Below, in pieces: positions 9,178 to 18,570 of a stretch of DNA of 48,628 nucleotides (positions within the stretch are counted from its first letter, which is position 1; the number at the start of each line of letters is the position of its first letter). The position numbers were made by a program, and so were the translations under genes. Under the pieces are notes generated by a model. That model was not told the DNA's origin, made no database searches, and saw nothing but the letters and a program-made list of their open reading frames with translations. Origin of the DNA: Bacillota bacterium (lineage in GTDB: Bacteria; Bacillota; Clostridia; Acetivibrionales; JANLFN01); contig JAEWTV010000014.1 of NCBI GenBank assembly GCA_023397675.1, positions 1-48,628 of the forward strand. Direction: 5' to 3'.

Positions 9178-10359
9178 TTACACGCTCATTCCATTTTTTC
9201 TTTTATGGGATTTATTAAAAAACAAAGCACTGAATACAACAACCGTCAGCAATTCAAGTATGGCCATATATAAGTAAATAGATCTTGTTCCGATTGCATC
9301 ACTCAATGCTCCGCCGCCAATACTTGCTATTATTTTTGCAATTCCCCCAGCGATGAGCCCGTTTATTGTTTGCCCAGTAGTTCTTAATTCTTTAGGTATT
9401 TTGTCATTTATATATGTTGCCAACGAGTAAGCAAAAACTATGTAATTCATACCGTGAAGAGCATTGATTGCCAATAACCCATAAACATTTGTAACAGCAT
9501 ACTGGAGGAACCATCTTAAAGCTGTTACCGAAAGAGATGCTATTAGGATTTTTCTAGTGCCAAACCTTTCAAGAATCTTATCTGCAAAAAACAGAAATGG
9601 TATTTCTGCAAATGCTGTGATGAAAGTAACCCAACCCACTAATGAGTTGTCAGCACCCAATTGTCTATAATATATGGCAAAAAAGTTTCCATTAAAGCCA
9701 ATAGTTATACTAAAAATCAAATTCAGAGTCATAAGTATTACAAATTCACGATTTTTGAATATGACCCAGATAGAAACCTTGTTTCCCTCGGACTGATGTC
9801 CCTTAACCTTTGGAATTGCTAAAGAAGTGAATGCACTAACAATCATTATGACAGCAAATAAAAGAAAAATTATGTCGGTATTCTTCTTTGCAAAAAAACC
9901 TCCCACGAGAGCTGCTGCTGCGAAACCTAATGTACCAGCCATTCTTATAGGTCCAAAATTCCATTTGCTCCCCTGAAGGTATTCAAGAGTGATAGAATCA
10001 TTTACAGAAAATATAGGGGATTGGAAAACAGCTAATACAGCCATGCCCATGCTAAGATAAAGTATACTGTCACTAAGCTTTAAAAGGGAAGCACTTATTA
10101 CGCTCCCTATCATTAAAAGTCTGAGGATATTATTCTTTGTCTGAGCTCTGTCACATAACAGTCCCTATAAAGGCTGGGCTAAAATTGCTACCAAAGGACC
10201 TATTGCAAGAAGTGTTCCTATTGTTGTCTGATCAAAGCCCTTTTCCTTGAAGTAGAGAGGTAGGAAAGTATTAAAAACCCCTCCGCTCATATAGGCTAAA
10301 AGATAAAAGATAAAAAAATAGTATGGATAACGTTCTTTATTCTCTGATTTAAGCATCAT
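9178..10359 (-). pseudogene. MFS transporter interrupted by an in-frame TAG
   Basis: Two reading segments on the same frame (9178-10113 and 10165-10359) form one normal-length 12-helix major facilitator of about 390 residues, resembling the LacY/phenylpropionate-permease-like group. Between them only a single TAG at 10165-10167 breaks the frame. The codons on each side read AQPL-stop-GLLCDRAQ. In MFS proteins this loop between helices 2 and 3 usually has W, then G, then D-R, so the stop fits a TGG to TAG change. The downstream ATG would give a protein missing the first helices. The start is placed at ATG 10359 after AGGGAATAGGG. It is either a very young pseudogene or a sequencing error. The substrate is unknown. 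Confidence 0.85.
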
Positions 10360-10460
10360 TAAATACCCTATTCCCTTATATGATTTACTTAAATCTAGCA
10401 CCCGAAAATCCTATATTCAATTCATTATCTTATTGGATAATGTATATATCTTAAGATTTT

Positions 10461-10501
10461 GACAAAAAAAGGTGCCTGCCGGGCTGTTCCGGGCAAGCAC
10501 C
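10461..10501 (-). terminator. Intrinsic terminator of the nfeD-floT operon
   Basis: A GC-rich stem (GGTGC-x-TGCC at 10471-10480 with GGCA-x-GCACC at 10492-10501, one mismatch, further G/C pairs inside) is preceded on the plus strand by seven A. On the minus strand it is thus a hairpin followed by seven U. Confidence 0.85.
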
Positions 10502-10519
10502 AAAAGTTTATATTGTTAA

Positions 10520-11959
10520 TCAGGCATTTGGTTCAACTTTATCTGTACTGCTTTCGCTCTGGGTTTTTGGGGCATTCTTCTTTAAAAGGTCCATTATATT
10601 TGTACCTGTTAAAGCTTCTACTGTTTCAGGAAGCTGGGATATAATATCCGTTATATATCCTGAAACCTTGGATGCACCAGTATTCTTACCATCCCCGCCG
10701 TTATCTATTATAACTATCTTATCTGTCTTAGCCAACGGACTTGCGACAGCCTGTGCAATTTCTGGAAGCTTCTCAATTATCATTTGGGTGATAGCGGCAT
10801 CATTGTATAACTTAAAGGCTTCTGCCTTCTTGGTCATTGCAATTGCTTCAGCTTCTCCCTTTGCCTGAATTATTTCAACTTCCGCCATACCTTGTGCCTT
10901 TATTGCTTCAGCTTTAGCCTTACCTTCAATTTCAGTAGCTCTTGCCCTTGCTTCCGCTTCGGCAATTTCCTTATACTTACTGGCATCTGCATTAAGAGTA
11001 GCTTTATACTTTTCAGCATCAGCCTGCTTTCTAACAGTTGCCTCAAGTTCCTTTTCCTTTCTGAGTGCTTCCTGCTCTGCAAGCTCAATTTCCTTCTGTT
11101 TCTTAACAATTTCAACCTGCATGGAAGTTTCGGCAACTTCCTTTTTAACTATGTTTGCCTTTATGTCATATGCAAGGTCAGCTTCAGCCTTTGCTGTTTG
11201 TTGGTCCTTATTATATGACTGAACCTTTAATTCCTTGTCCTTAAAAGCCTCTGCAATTTGAGTCTCAGATTGTATCCTTGCAGCTTCACCTTCCCTGTTG
11301 GCTTCGGCTGTCTTTATCTTTGTTTCCTTTGTTGCGTTAGCTTCTGCAATCTGAGCATCCCTTTTGACTTCTGCGATTCTAGGCTTTCCAAGAGCTTCAA
11401 GATAACCATTCCTGTCAGAAATATCTTTTATCGTAAGAACCTTCAGTTCAAGACCCATGTTCTGCAGTTCAGTAGCAGCAACAGCCTGAACATGGGAAGC
11501 AAAAGTTTCCCTGTCTTTGTATATTTCCTCAACCGTCATTTTTGAGACAATTTCACGGAGTTTTCCTTCAAGTACCTGCTGAGTTGTTTTGGAAATAACC
11601 GTCAGCATGTATTCAAGTCCCTTGGATGTATTGAACTGTTCCGCAGCAGATAAAATGGATTCTCTGTCCGACTTAATCTTAACTACCGCAACACCGTCTG
11701 CAACTATTCCAACCCCTTGTGATGTCAGAGCACCATCTATCCTTATGTCTATCTGCATGTTTTCGAGTGTGATTATATCTGTTCTTTCAAGAAGTGGAAC
11801 AACTACTCCACCGCCTCCTGTGATAACCCTTCTGCCCCTGAATCCTGTTACGACGAGAGCTTTATCTTGCGGAACCTTTTTGTACATTGCAAAAAAGCTG
11901 AACATCAATACAACTATCACTGCAACAATTAATATAGGAATCATTGTTGTCGAATCCAT
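10520..11959 (-). CDS. floT: Flotillin-like membrane scaffold protein
   Basis: This 479-residue protein has an N-terminal hydrophobic anchor (about 6-25), an SPFH/band-7 domain (about 30-210) and a long Ala/Glu/Lys-rich coiled coil (about 200-370) with repeated EAEA/AEAKA-type heptads. That is the architecture of Bacillus FloT/YuaG (509 residues). Flotillins organise membrane microdomains and membrane fluidity. The gene directly upstream is an NfeD-type protein, the classical partner. The 53-bp gap and shared terminator make one operon. The ATG start follows AAAGGAGAGG. The opposite strand is open for long stretches because of the repetitive GCN/GAR codons. I take those frames as shadows. Confidence 0.93.
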   Translation of the reverse strand: MDSTTMIPILIVAVIVVLMFSFFAMYKKVPQDKALVVTGFRGRRVITGGGGVVVPLLERTDIITLENMQIDIRIDGALTSQGVGIVADGVAVVKIKSDRESILSAAEQFNTSKGLEYMLTVISKTTQQVLEGKLREIVSKMTVEEIYKDRETFASHVQAVAATELQNMGLELKVLTIKDISDRNGYLEALGKPRIAEVKRDAQIAEANATKETKIKTAEANREGEAARIQSETQIAEAFKDKELKVQSYNKDQQTAKAEADLAYDIKANIVKKEVAETSMQVEIVKKQKEIELAEQEALRKEKELEATVRKQADAEKYKATLNADASKYKEIAEAEARARATEIEGKAKAEAIKAQGMAEVEIIQAKGEAEAIAMTKKAEAFKLYNDAAITQMIIEKLPEIAQAVASPLAKTDKIVIIDNGGDGKNTGASKVSGYITDIISQLPETVEALTGTNIMDLLKKNAPKTQSESSTDKVEPNA

Positions 11960-12012
11960 TTAATCCTCTCCTTTACATATAATTAATAATCTAAAAGCCT
12001 TTTAAGGCAATT

Positions 12013-12669
12013 TTAAATGTTCTCCATTCTTGAAATGTAAAATATATTTTCTTCAACTCTACAGATAATTACCTCTTCACCCTGTTCTACGGCCTGATCG
12101 TCTATTTCCCGGGCAGGGGCATTATATCTGGTATCATTTATTGTATATCTTATTTCACCAAAACCGTTTTTTAGAACCGGAGAAACAACTACTGCCCTTT
12201 TTCCTATCAAATCAGCCCTTGAAACATGGGAAGAATTTTCAGACCGGTATAGCGGCAAAGCTACATATCTATAAAGGATAATGGCTATTGCCACAGCCAA
12301 CAATATCGAGCCTAGGAAAACAAGCAGTCCGTTCCAGTTCAGAAGTGTCCCTAACAGCCCTAATCCGCCGAATACGGTAAGGAAAGATATTGCTACTAAA
12401 GGATTTATAATTATAAGGAAAAACGACATTATCCCATGCGAAGCACCGGATACATGTGCATCCAAATCGGCATCCCCTCCTACATGCCCTGCATCTCCAT
12501 GATGATGCATATGTCCTTGAACATGGGCATGACCATCCAACCCGCCTCCATCAATATGTCCGATATGCTGGGCACCAAAATGCAAAGCTCCTGAAATGCC
12601 GCTTATAATTAGTGACGCCAGAGTATATAAAATTCCAACGGCAAACATGATTTTATAAATATCTGCCAC
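12013..12669 (-). CDS. NfeD-family membrane protein with a His-rich loop (YuaF-like)
   Basis: This is the flotillin partner, 218 residues from a GTG at 12669 that lies seven bases after GGAGGG. The longer frame to 12714 would read through that ribosome site. The first hydrophobic helix is followed by a roughly 50-residue loop with about twelve histidines and several aspartates (including HMHHH), then two membrane helices and a C-terminal OB-fold NfeD domain ending in a cytosolic beta barrel. Bacillus YuaF is about 174 residues and, from general knowledge, lacks such a loop, so the loop explains the extra length. It may bind metal. It probably acts with the flotillin at the cell membrane. The family call rests on position, topology and the GKRAVVVSPV-type OB segment. 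Confidence 0.85.
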   Translation of the reverse strand: MADIYKIMFAVGILYTLASLIISGISGALHFGAQHIGHIDGGGLDGHAHVQGHMHHHGDAGHVGGDADLDAHVSGASHGIMSFFLIIINPLVAISFLTVFGGLGLLGTLLNWNGLLVFLGSILLAVAIAIILYRYVALPLYRSENSSHVSRADLIGKRAVVVSPVLKNGFGEIRYTINDTRYNAPAREIDDQAVEQGEEVIICRVEENIFYISRMENI

Positions 12670-12773
12670 TGCTATTCCCTCCAAAAAAATAAAAACTATC
12701 ATTAATATTACCACTATGTGGTATCAATGTAAATTTATCTACCAGATGGAATTAATGGTCATTTTTATTGAAT

Positions 12774-12815
12774 TATAAAAAGACGGCCCCTTTGCTTAAG
12801 GAACCGCCATTTTTT
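12774..12815 (-). terminator. Terminator of the potABCD operon
   Basis: GACGGCCCC (12782-12790) pairs with GGAACCGCC (12800-12808), allowing two G-U pairs. A plus-strand A-run before it gives U on the minus transcript, and a T-run after it would also serve plus-strand transcription. Confidence 0.75.
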
Positions 12816-12850
12816 GAATACTAGCTTCATTTATCTAAATATGCAACTCT

Positions 12851-13894
12851 TTATTTTACTTTAACCTCATTCCATATTTTATCATATATAGGAAGACTAT
12901 CTGCAAGGTCTTCAAATATCTCACAGTTCTTAACCTCATCAGTTGAAGGGTATGCTGTCTTGTCGGATGTAAGCTCCTTTGGAAGGAGATTTTTGGCTTC
13001 ACTGTGGGGTGTTGAATACCCTATGTAATCAGCATTTTTATATGCAACCTGTGTTTCGCACATATAGTTTATAAACATTTCCGCTTCCTTGGTATGCTTG
13101 CTTGATTTAGGAACTACCATTGCATCAAACCAAAGATTTGAACCTTCCTTTGGTATCACATACTTAAGATCCTTGTTCTGTTTCATCATGAAAATGGCAT
13201 CACCCGACCATACGACAGCCATTTCTGCTTCGTTTGCAATCATTTTATCCTTTACTTCGTCTCCAACATAGGCAAGTACAAGCGGTTTTTGCTCAATAAG
13301 CTTCTTTTTTGCTTCATCAAGCTGCTTCTGATCTTTAGTATTAAGGGAATAACCCAGCATTTTCAGAGTAATACCTATTGAGTCACGCTGACTGTCAAGC
13401 ATGAATATCTGTTTCTCGTATTTCTTATTCCATAGGATACTCCAGCTGTCAACCGGATCCTTAACAGTCTTTGAATTATAAAGAATTCCTACCGTTCCCC
13501 ACATATAAGGAACTGAATATTCATTCTTAGAATCATAATTAAGGTTCTTGAATCTGTCTTCTATATACTTGTAGTTAGGTATGTTGTTCAGGTTTATCTT
13601 CGTAAGCATATCTTCATTGATCATTCTCTTTATCATATAGTCGGATGGTATTATTACATCATAATCATCCGCCCCAGCCTTCATTTTTGCATACATTTCC
13701 TCATTGGTTGCAAACTGGTCATAGACAACCTTGATATTATATTTATCTTCAAAATCTTTAACAACCTTTTCTCCGATATAGTCGCCCCAGTTATAAACCT
13801 TTAAAACCGGCCTGTTATCTCCGCACCCTGCGAATAAAGATACACAAACAGCCAAAAGCATTACAATTGACAAAACCCTTATTATTTTTTTCAC
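12851..13894 (-). CDS. potD: Spermidine/putrescine-binding lipoprotein
   Basis: This 347-residue substrate-binding protein has a signal peptide ending in the lipobox FAGC, so it is membrane-anchored outside the cell. NWGDYIGEKVVKDFE near the N-terminus is the polyamine-binding PotD/PotF signature start, and the downstream VPYMWGTVGI and VVWSGDA segments match the family. It captures spermidine or putrescine for PotABC. The GTG start overlaps the potC stop by four bases (GTGA), so the four genes are translationally coupled in the order A, B, C, D. It is last in the operon, ahead of a clear terminator. Confidence 0.95.
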   Translation of the reverse strand: MKKIIRVLSIVMLLAVCVSLFAGCGDNRPVLKVYNWGDYIGEKVVKDFEDKYNIKVVYDQFATNEEMYAKMKAGADDYDVIIPSDYMIKRMINEDMLTKINLNNIPNYKYIEDRFKNLNYDSKNEYSVPYMWGTVGILYNSKTVKDPVDSWSILWNKKYEKQIFMLDSQRDSIGITLKMLGYSLNTKDQKQLDEAKKKLIEQKPLVLAYVGDEVKDKMIANEAEMAVVWSGDAIFMMKQNKDLKYVIPKEGSNLWFDAMVVPKSSKHTKEAEMFINYMCETQVAYKNADYIGYSTPHSEAKNLLPKELTSDKTAYPSTDEVKNCEIFEDLADSLPIYDKIWNEVKVK

Positions 13895-14679
13895 CTTGAT
13901 TTTTCCCCCTTACTATTATCCTTCGACATTCTATAGTTAACCAATAATAACAGAAACAGTATTGCACCAAACATTAACGTGAGTAAAGCATTGATTTCGG
14001 GGTTTATACCGCGCCTTGCCATTGAATAAATAGTGATTGCAAGGTTGGATACACCCGAACCCGTAGTAAAAAAGCTTATTACAAAATCGTCAATCGATAA
14101 AGTGAATGCCAACAAAAATCCTGTTAAGACACCGGGCATTATTTCTGGCAAAATAACCTTTTTGTAAGCATACATTGGAGTTGCTCCCAAATCAAGTGCC
14201 GCATCAAAAACCTGATTATTCAACTGCTTTATTTTAGGCAGAACCGAGATTATAACAAACGGCAAATTAAAGGTTATGTGTGCAAGAAGCATTGTTAAAA
14301 ATCCCAATGGCACCTTGATGAATATGAAAAGCAGCATCAGTGATATACCTGTTACTATGTCAGGACTCAGGACAGGTATATAGGTTATATTCATGGAAAG
14401 GGTCTTAGGGAATTTTCTCATTCTGGATATTCCTATCGCAGCACCTGTACCAATAATTGTTGCAAAAACAGATGAAATCAAAGCAATTAACAATGTATTA
14501 TAGAGCGCAGAAAGTATCTGGCTGTCATTAAACAGCTTCTCGTACCATTTAAAAGAAAATCCGCCCCAAGTTGCTCTTGACTTTGAACTGTTGAAAGAAA
14601 AAACAATAAGTACAACTATGGGAGCATATAAAAAGAAAAAGATTAAAAAGGTATAAGCCTTTTTCAGAAACGATTTCAC
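13891..14679 (-). CDS. potC: Spermidine/putrescine ABC permease
   Basis: This 262-residue inner-membrane permease has six predicted helices. The EAA-loop segment DLGATPMYAYKKVILPE is where the permease contacts the PotA ATPase. It is shorter and more C-terminally polar than PotB, as in other pot operons. The GTG start overlaps the potB stop (GTGA) and its own stop overlaps potD, so the gene is fully embedded in the coupled operon. It pairs with PotB to form the polyamine channel. Confidence 0.95.
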   Translation of the reverse strand: MKSFLKKAYTFLIFFFLYAPIVVLIVFSFNSSKSRATWGGFSFKWYEKLFNDSQILSALYNTLLIALISSVFATIIGTGAAIGISRMRKFPKTLSMNITYIPVLSPDIVTGISLMLLFIFIKVPLGFLTMLLAHITFNLPFVIISVLPKIKQLNNQVFDAALDLGATPMYAYKKVILPEIMPGVLTGFLLAFTLSIDDFVISFFTTGSGVSNLAITIYSMARRGINPEINALLTLMFGAILFLLLLVNYRMSKDNSKGEKSR

Positions 14680-15503
14680 CAGAGACCGCCTCCTTCATTA
14701 TCTTTTTCATACCGCGACATTATTGCCATACTTAACATTATAAGAACCATCAGGAAAATGGATAACGCTGAGCCAAAATTCCAGTCGCTGGAGGAAAGGA
14801 ATTGCTGTTGAATAAGGTTTCCTATAAGCATATACTGTCCTCCGCCTAGCAGCGCTGAAATTACAAAGGTTGTAACCGCAGGCATGAATACCATGGTGAT
14901 ACCGGATACTATACCTGGGACACTAAGTGGGAGGGTAACCCTTTTGAAGGTTACAAAAGGTGTAGCTCCCAGGTCCTGTGATGCTTCTATTACGGACTTG
15001 TTTGTCTTGCTCAGAACAGAGTATATAGGAAGAATCATAAACGGCAGGAAATTGTATACCATTCCAAGGACAACTGCCGCATCGGTGTACATTATATTTA
15101 AAGGCGGAAGTCCCAGTGAATGAAAAAGTGAAGCTATGAGTCCTTTATTATCAAGGATTGTCATCCAGGCATAAGTCCTTGCCAAAAAGTTCATCCACAT
15201 AGGAACCACTACCAAAACAATAAGCATATTCCTTTTGGACAAATTTCTGCTTGCAAGTATAAGTGCCAAAGGATAACCGAGAATCAGGCAGAATGCGGTG
15301 CTTATAGCTGCAATTTTAATAGAGCGCCAGAAAACTAAAAGGTTTGTAGGTTCAAATACCCTTTCAAAATACTTTAGAGTAAACTCTATACCATTATTCG
15401 AAATAGAAGCTATACTGTACAGTAAAACTATAAGAACAGGTATGAGTACAAAAATAGCCATCCAGACCATATGAGGGTAGGCAATCCAGTTACGCTTTTT
15501 CAT
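14676..15503 (-). CDS. potB: Spermidine/putrescine ABC permease
   Basis: This 275-residue permease has six hydrophobic segments and the EAA-loop DLGATPFVTFKRVTLPL typical of PotB/PotH. MNFLARTYAW is a conserved helix-2/3 feature of the family. Its ATG overlaps the potA stop by four bases (ATGA) and its stop overlaps potC. It forms the transmembrane pore with PotC, driven by PotA. Confidence 0.95.
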   Translation of the reverse strand: MKKRNWIAYPHMVWMAIFVLIPVLIVLLYSIASISNNGIEFTLKYFERVFEPTNLLVFWRSIKIAAISTAFCLILGYPLALILASRNLSKRNMLIVLVVVPMWMNFLARTYAWMTILDNKGLIASLFHSLGLPPLNIMYTDAAVVLGMVYNFLPFMILPIYSVLSKTNKSVIEASQDLGATPFVTFKRVTLPLSVPGIVSGITMVFMPAVTTFVISALLGGGQYMLIGNLIQQQFLSSSDWNFGSALSIFLMVLIMLSMAIMSRYEKDNEGGGLW

Positions 15504-16546
15504 TCCTCAGACACCTTCCTCATTATATGAATATCATTGGGAAGGATTCTAATACCGACCTTTGCATCTACTGGTTCCATAGCTGTACTATGAACTTTCC
15601 AGCTTATATCGTTGCTTCTAACCATCATCTCATAATGAACGCCCTTGAATATAACCGAAGTTACAACACCTTCAATCATTCCAAGCTCAGGGTTAACAAG
15701 CTTTACATCCTCAGGTCTTAAAACAACATCCACCTTTTCATTGCTTGCAAAGCCCTTGTCTACACACTCAAAGCGGTGACCGCCAAATTCTATCAGGCAA
15801 TCCTCCACCATTATTCCATCAACTATGTTGCTTTCACCTATAAAATCTGCTACAAAAGCATTTTTAGGTTCATTATATATATCTATAGGAGTTCCTATCT
15901 GCTGAATTGTCCCATTACGCATAACTGCAATAGTATCAGACATGGTAAGGGCCTCTTCCTGGTCATGTGTTACGTAAACGAAAGTAATACCTGTTCTTTT
16001 TTGTATGTTTTTAAGCTCCAGCTGCATTCCTTTGCGGAGCTTTAAATCAAGAGCTCCTAAAGGCTCGTCAAGCAGAAGCACTTCCGGCTCATTAACCAAT
16101 GCCCTTGCAATTGCCACACGCTGTTGTTCTCCACCGCTTAATGAATCTATCCAGCGTTTTTCATAACCCGGCAGGTTAACGAGTTCAAGTATTTCCTTAA
16201 CCTTATTTTCAATAACTTTTTTATCAAGCTTTTTTATTTTAAGCCCAAAGGCTATATTCTCATAAACATTTAAATGAGTAAATAAAGCATATTTCTGAAA
16301 TACCGTATTTACTTTTCTCTTAAAGGGAGCCAATCCATTTATGTTAACACCTTCGAAAAGAAGTTCACCCGACGTAGGATGTTCAAAACCACCAATAATT
16401 CTAAGTGTTGTGGTTTTACCACACCCACTTGGACCAAGCAAGGTAAGAAATTCATTTCTAAGAATGTAAAGGTTGATATTCTTAAGAGTTTTTTTACTGT
16501 TATAATCTTTGCATATGTCAACCAATCTTATGATTTCATCTGCCAT
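15500..16546 (-). CDS. potA: Spermidine/putrescine ABC transporter ATPase
   Basis: This 348-residue ATPase has Walker A GPSGCGKT, signature LSGGEQQR and Walker B LLLDEP followed by GALD, then a C-terminal TOBE-type domain (about 240-348). The GPSGCGKTTTLR sequence is typical of PotA. It powers import of the polyamine bound by PotD. It is first in the operon. The ATG follows GGGGGT. No regulator gene is attached, in contrast to the XRE/cupin-pot arrangement found in many Clostridia. Confidence 0.95.
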   Translation of the reverse strand: MADEIIRLVDICKDYNSKKTLKNINLYILRNEFLTLLGPSGCGKTTTLRIIGGFEHPTSGELLFEGVNINGLAPFKRKVNTVFQKYALFTHLNVYENIAFGLKIKKLDKKVIENKVKEILELVNLPGYEKRWIDSLSGGEQQRVAIARALVNEPEVLLLDEPLGALDLKLRKGMQLELKNIQKRTGITFVYVTHDQEEALTMSDTIAVMRNGTIQQIGTPIDIYNEPKNAFVADFIGESNIVDGIMVEDCLIEFGGHRFECVDKGFASNEKVDVVLRPEDVKLVNPELGMIEGVVTSVIFKGVHYEMMVRSNDISWKVHSTAMEPVDAKVGIRILPNDIHIMRKVSEE

Positions 16547-16861
16547 TTATCTACCCCCAATCAAGCATCAATTTTTATCAGCAATCACCAGCATGAAAGA
16601 TTAATACTGTCAAAAAAACGTAAAAAATATTGATAAGACAATGTATTTTTAACATATTGTGACGACAAAGTCAATAGGCATCTAAATAAACCATATTCAG
16701 TAATTTTTGATGAATTATCATATGAAATCATTCAAGGATCTTTAATCATTTTTTTATTTCCTGAAACCATTACTAATAGGAAAAAGGCAAGTAAACATAT
16801 GTATATAATTTTACTTTACATAAATAACTCAATAGTATTGAAAATAAACAATTGATATGAA
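16547..16861. other. Gene-free spacer upstream of potA
   Basis: This AT-rich spacer of 315 bases must hold the pot promoter. A TTGACA lies on the minus strand at 16608-16613, but no good -10 sits at normal spacing. A weak six-pair hairpin (TTTCCT with AGGAAA near 16755-16782) is present. I see no gene, riboswitch or strong terminator. Confidence 0.5.
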
Positions 16862-18460
16862 TTAGTGAATTCTATTCATTAGCGATGTAGGTATAAACCT
16901 GTGCAACCTTGTCGGAAGGATTTCAAGGTCCTCTTTCTCCATTCCACCTATCAGGACCATTGAAGCAAAGTATGCTGCAGCTCCGACTGCTATGGAAATA
17001 AGTGTGGAAACTGTCATGATTAAATAATGGTGACCCAGAAGAGCAGTAATTAAAAAGTAAGTGCCATAAGCAGCTATAGCCATTACAACAGAAGCAATAA
17101 AAGGCTTAAAAGCATTTTTCAATAACCTTGTCTTAACTTTAAGTGTTTTTCTTATTACAAGACTGTTCAAGGAAATTGAAATAATATACCCTACTATACT
17201 TCCGATTATAGCTCCGTTTATATTTATTTCATGAATGGAAACCATGAAATAGTTGGTTACTATCTTCCCTATAATACCTAAGATAAGATTAAAGGTAACC
17301 TGATAAAGCTTTCCTGCTCCTTGAAGTATTGATGTCTGAATTTGTACTATTGCAAGCATTACAAGTGCAACTGAACCATAAAGCATAAGGTTTGAGCCCT
17401 GGCCGTATTTCAGCATCCTGTAAATTGGTGCGCTTAAAACTGAAAAGCCCAAAGCTGATGGTATTGTAATAAGGAAACATAAACGGTATGCATAATTGAC
17501 TCTGTCCTTGACCTTGTTTTTATCCCGTAAGGCTACGGCAGCTGAAATCGCTGGCAGTATAGTAGCCGCAAGTGCTGCCATTACCGCAATAGGAGCATTA
17601 AGCAACTGCTGATATTTATAAAGGTGGCTGAATAATTCTGTAGCCATTGATTCGGAATAGCCGCCATGCATAAGCCTTACCTTTGTATTCCACACATCTA
17701 TAAGGTTACCAGCATATTGCATCCCTATTGACAGGGTTATGGGAATGCTATAACCCACAACTTTTTTCATAAGCTCCGAATATGTATATCTTCTGGCATC
17801 CATGCTTATATAGTTCTTATTTTCAGACATCCTGCCTTTTGAATTATGGAACCGTACAAGAAAGATAGCAGCTATAAATGCTGCAAGAGCAGTTCCTATC
17901 ATTCCGCCGGCACAGCCCCATTCAAGTCCCTTTTTTATTAGAATTGAAGCAAATACAAGGGTAAATACTGCATTTACTACCTGCTCAAGGATTTGAGAAA
18001 TTGCTGTTGGAATCATATTTCCCCTGCCCTGAAAATAACCTCTGTATGCTGATGACACCGCTGTAAACAAAAATGCCGGAGACAGGAAAAGTATGGCAAG
18101 GTATGATTTTTCATAATGCATTACTATTGCTATTTTTTTTGCAAAAATAGCCATGATGGCTGCTGAAATAACACCCAGTATTATAAGTAAAAAACGTGCA
18201 ATTTTAAAACTTCTGACAGCATCCTTATAATTGCCTACTGCTATCAATTCCGAAACAAGTTTGGAAATGGCAACAGGAAGTCCTACATTGGTAATGGCAT
18301 AAAGTAATACATAAACCTGGTTTGCAGCGGCATATATACCATTGCCTTCCTCTCCTACGATTGCTAATAAAAACGGAATATATAGTAAAGACAGCAGTTT
18401 TACAATTATACCTGCCGCCGAAAGGACAGCAAACCCTTTAGATACCGATTGTTCTCCCAT
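16862..18460 (-). CDS. Polysaccharide/lipid II flippase, YtgP/MurJ-like
   Basis: This 532-residue integral membrane protein has about 14 hydrophobic helices and belongs to the MOP/PST (SpoVB/MviN) superfamily. The opening (SKGFAVLSAAGIIVKLLSLLY...GNGIYAAANQVY) and the YRGYFQGRGNMIPTAISQILEQVVN segment match the YtgP branch, which acts as a lipid II flippase in Bacillus. It likely moves a lipid-linked cell-wall precursor across the membrane. A second member, SpoVB, lies at 36520. This one is the likelier vegetative enzyme. The ATG follows GAGGT. It follows the MocR gene by 110 bp on the same strand. Confidence 0.85.
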   Translation of the reverse strand: MGEQSVSKGFAVLSAAGIIVKLLSLLYIPFLLAIVGEEGNGIYAAANQVYVLLYAITNVGLPVAISKLVSELIAVGNYKDAVRSFKIARFLLIILGVISAAIMAIFAKKIAIVMHYEKSYLAILFLSPAFLFTAVSSAYRGYFQGRGNMIPTAISQILEQVVNAVFTLVFASILIKKGLEWGCAGGMIGTALAAFIAAIFLVRFHNSKGRMSENKNYISMDARRYTYSELMKKVVGYSIPITLSIGMQYAGNLIDVWNTKVRLMHGGYSESMATELFSHLYKYQQLLNAPIAVMAALAATILPAISAAVALRDKNKVKDRVNYAYRLCFLITIPSALGFSVLSAPIYRMLKYGQGSNLMLYGSVALVMLAIVQIQTSILQGAGKLYQVTFNLILGIIGKIVTNYFMVSIHEININGAIIGSIVGYIISISLNSLVIRKTLKVKTRLLKNAFKPFIASVVMAIAAYGTYFLITALLGHHYLIMTVSTLISIAVGAAAYFASMVLIGGMEKEDLEILPTRLHRFIPTSLMNRIH

Positions 18461-18570
18461 AAATACCTCATGTAAAGTTATGTCAAAATTACATTAAACA
18501 AGCCGGAAAATGTAATTTCCAATATAATGATAGAGTAAAATAACAATATTATCAATAAAAAGCTTTTTTC

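Noticed and set aside
10165..10167. Programmed read-through or selenocysteine-like recoding at the MFS stop
   Set aside because: It is TAG at a usual tryptophan position with no recoding signal; a nonsense mutation or read error explains it.
10668..11545. Several open frames opposite floT
   Set aside because: They arise from the Ala/Glu/Lys-rich codon pattern of the coiled coil on the other strand and have no ribosome sites.
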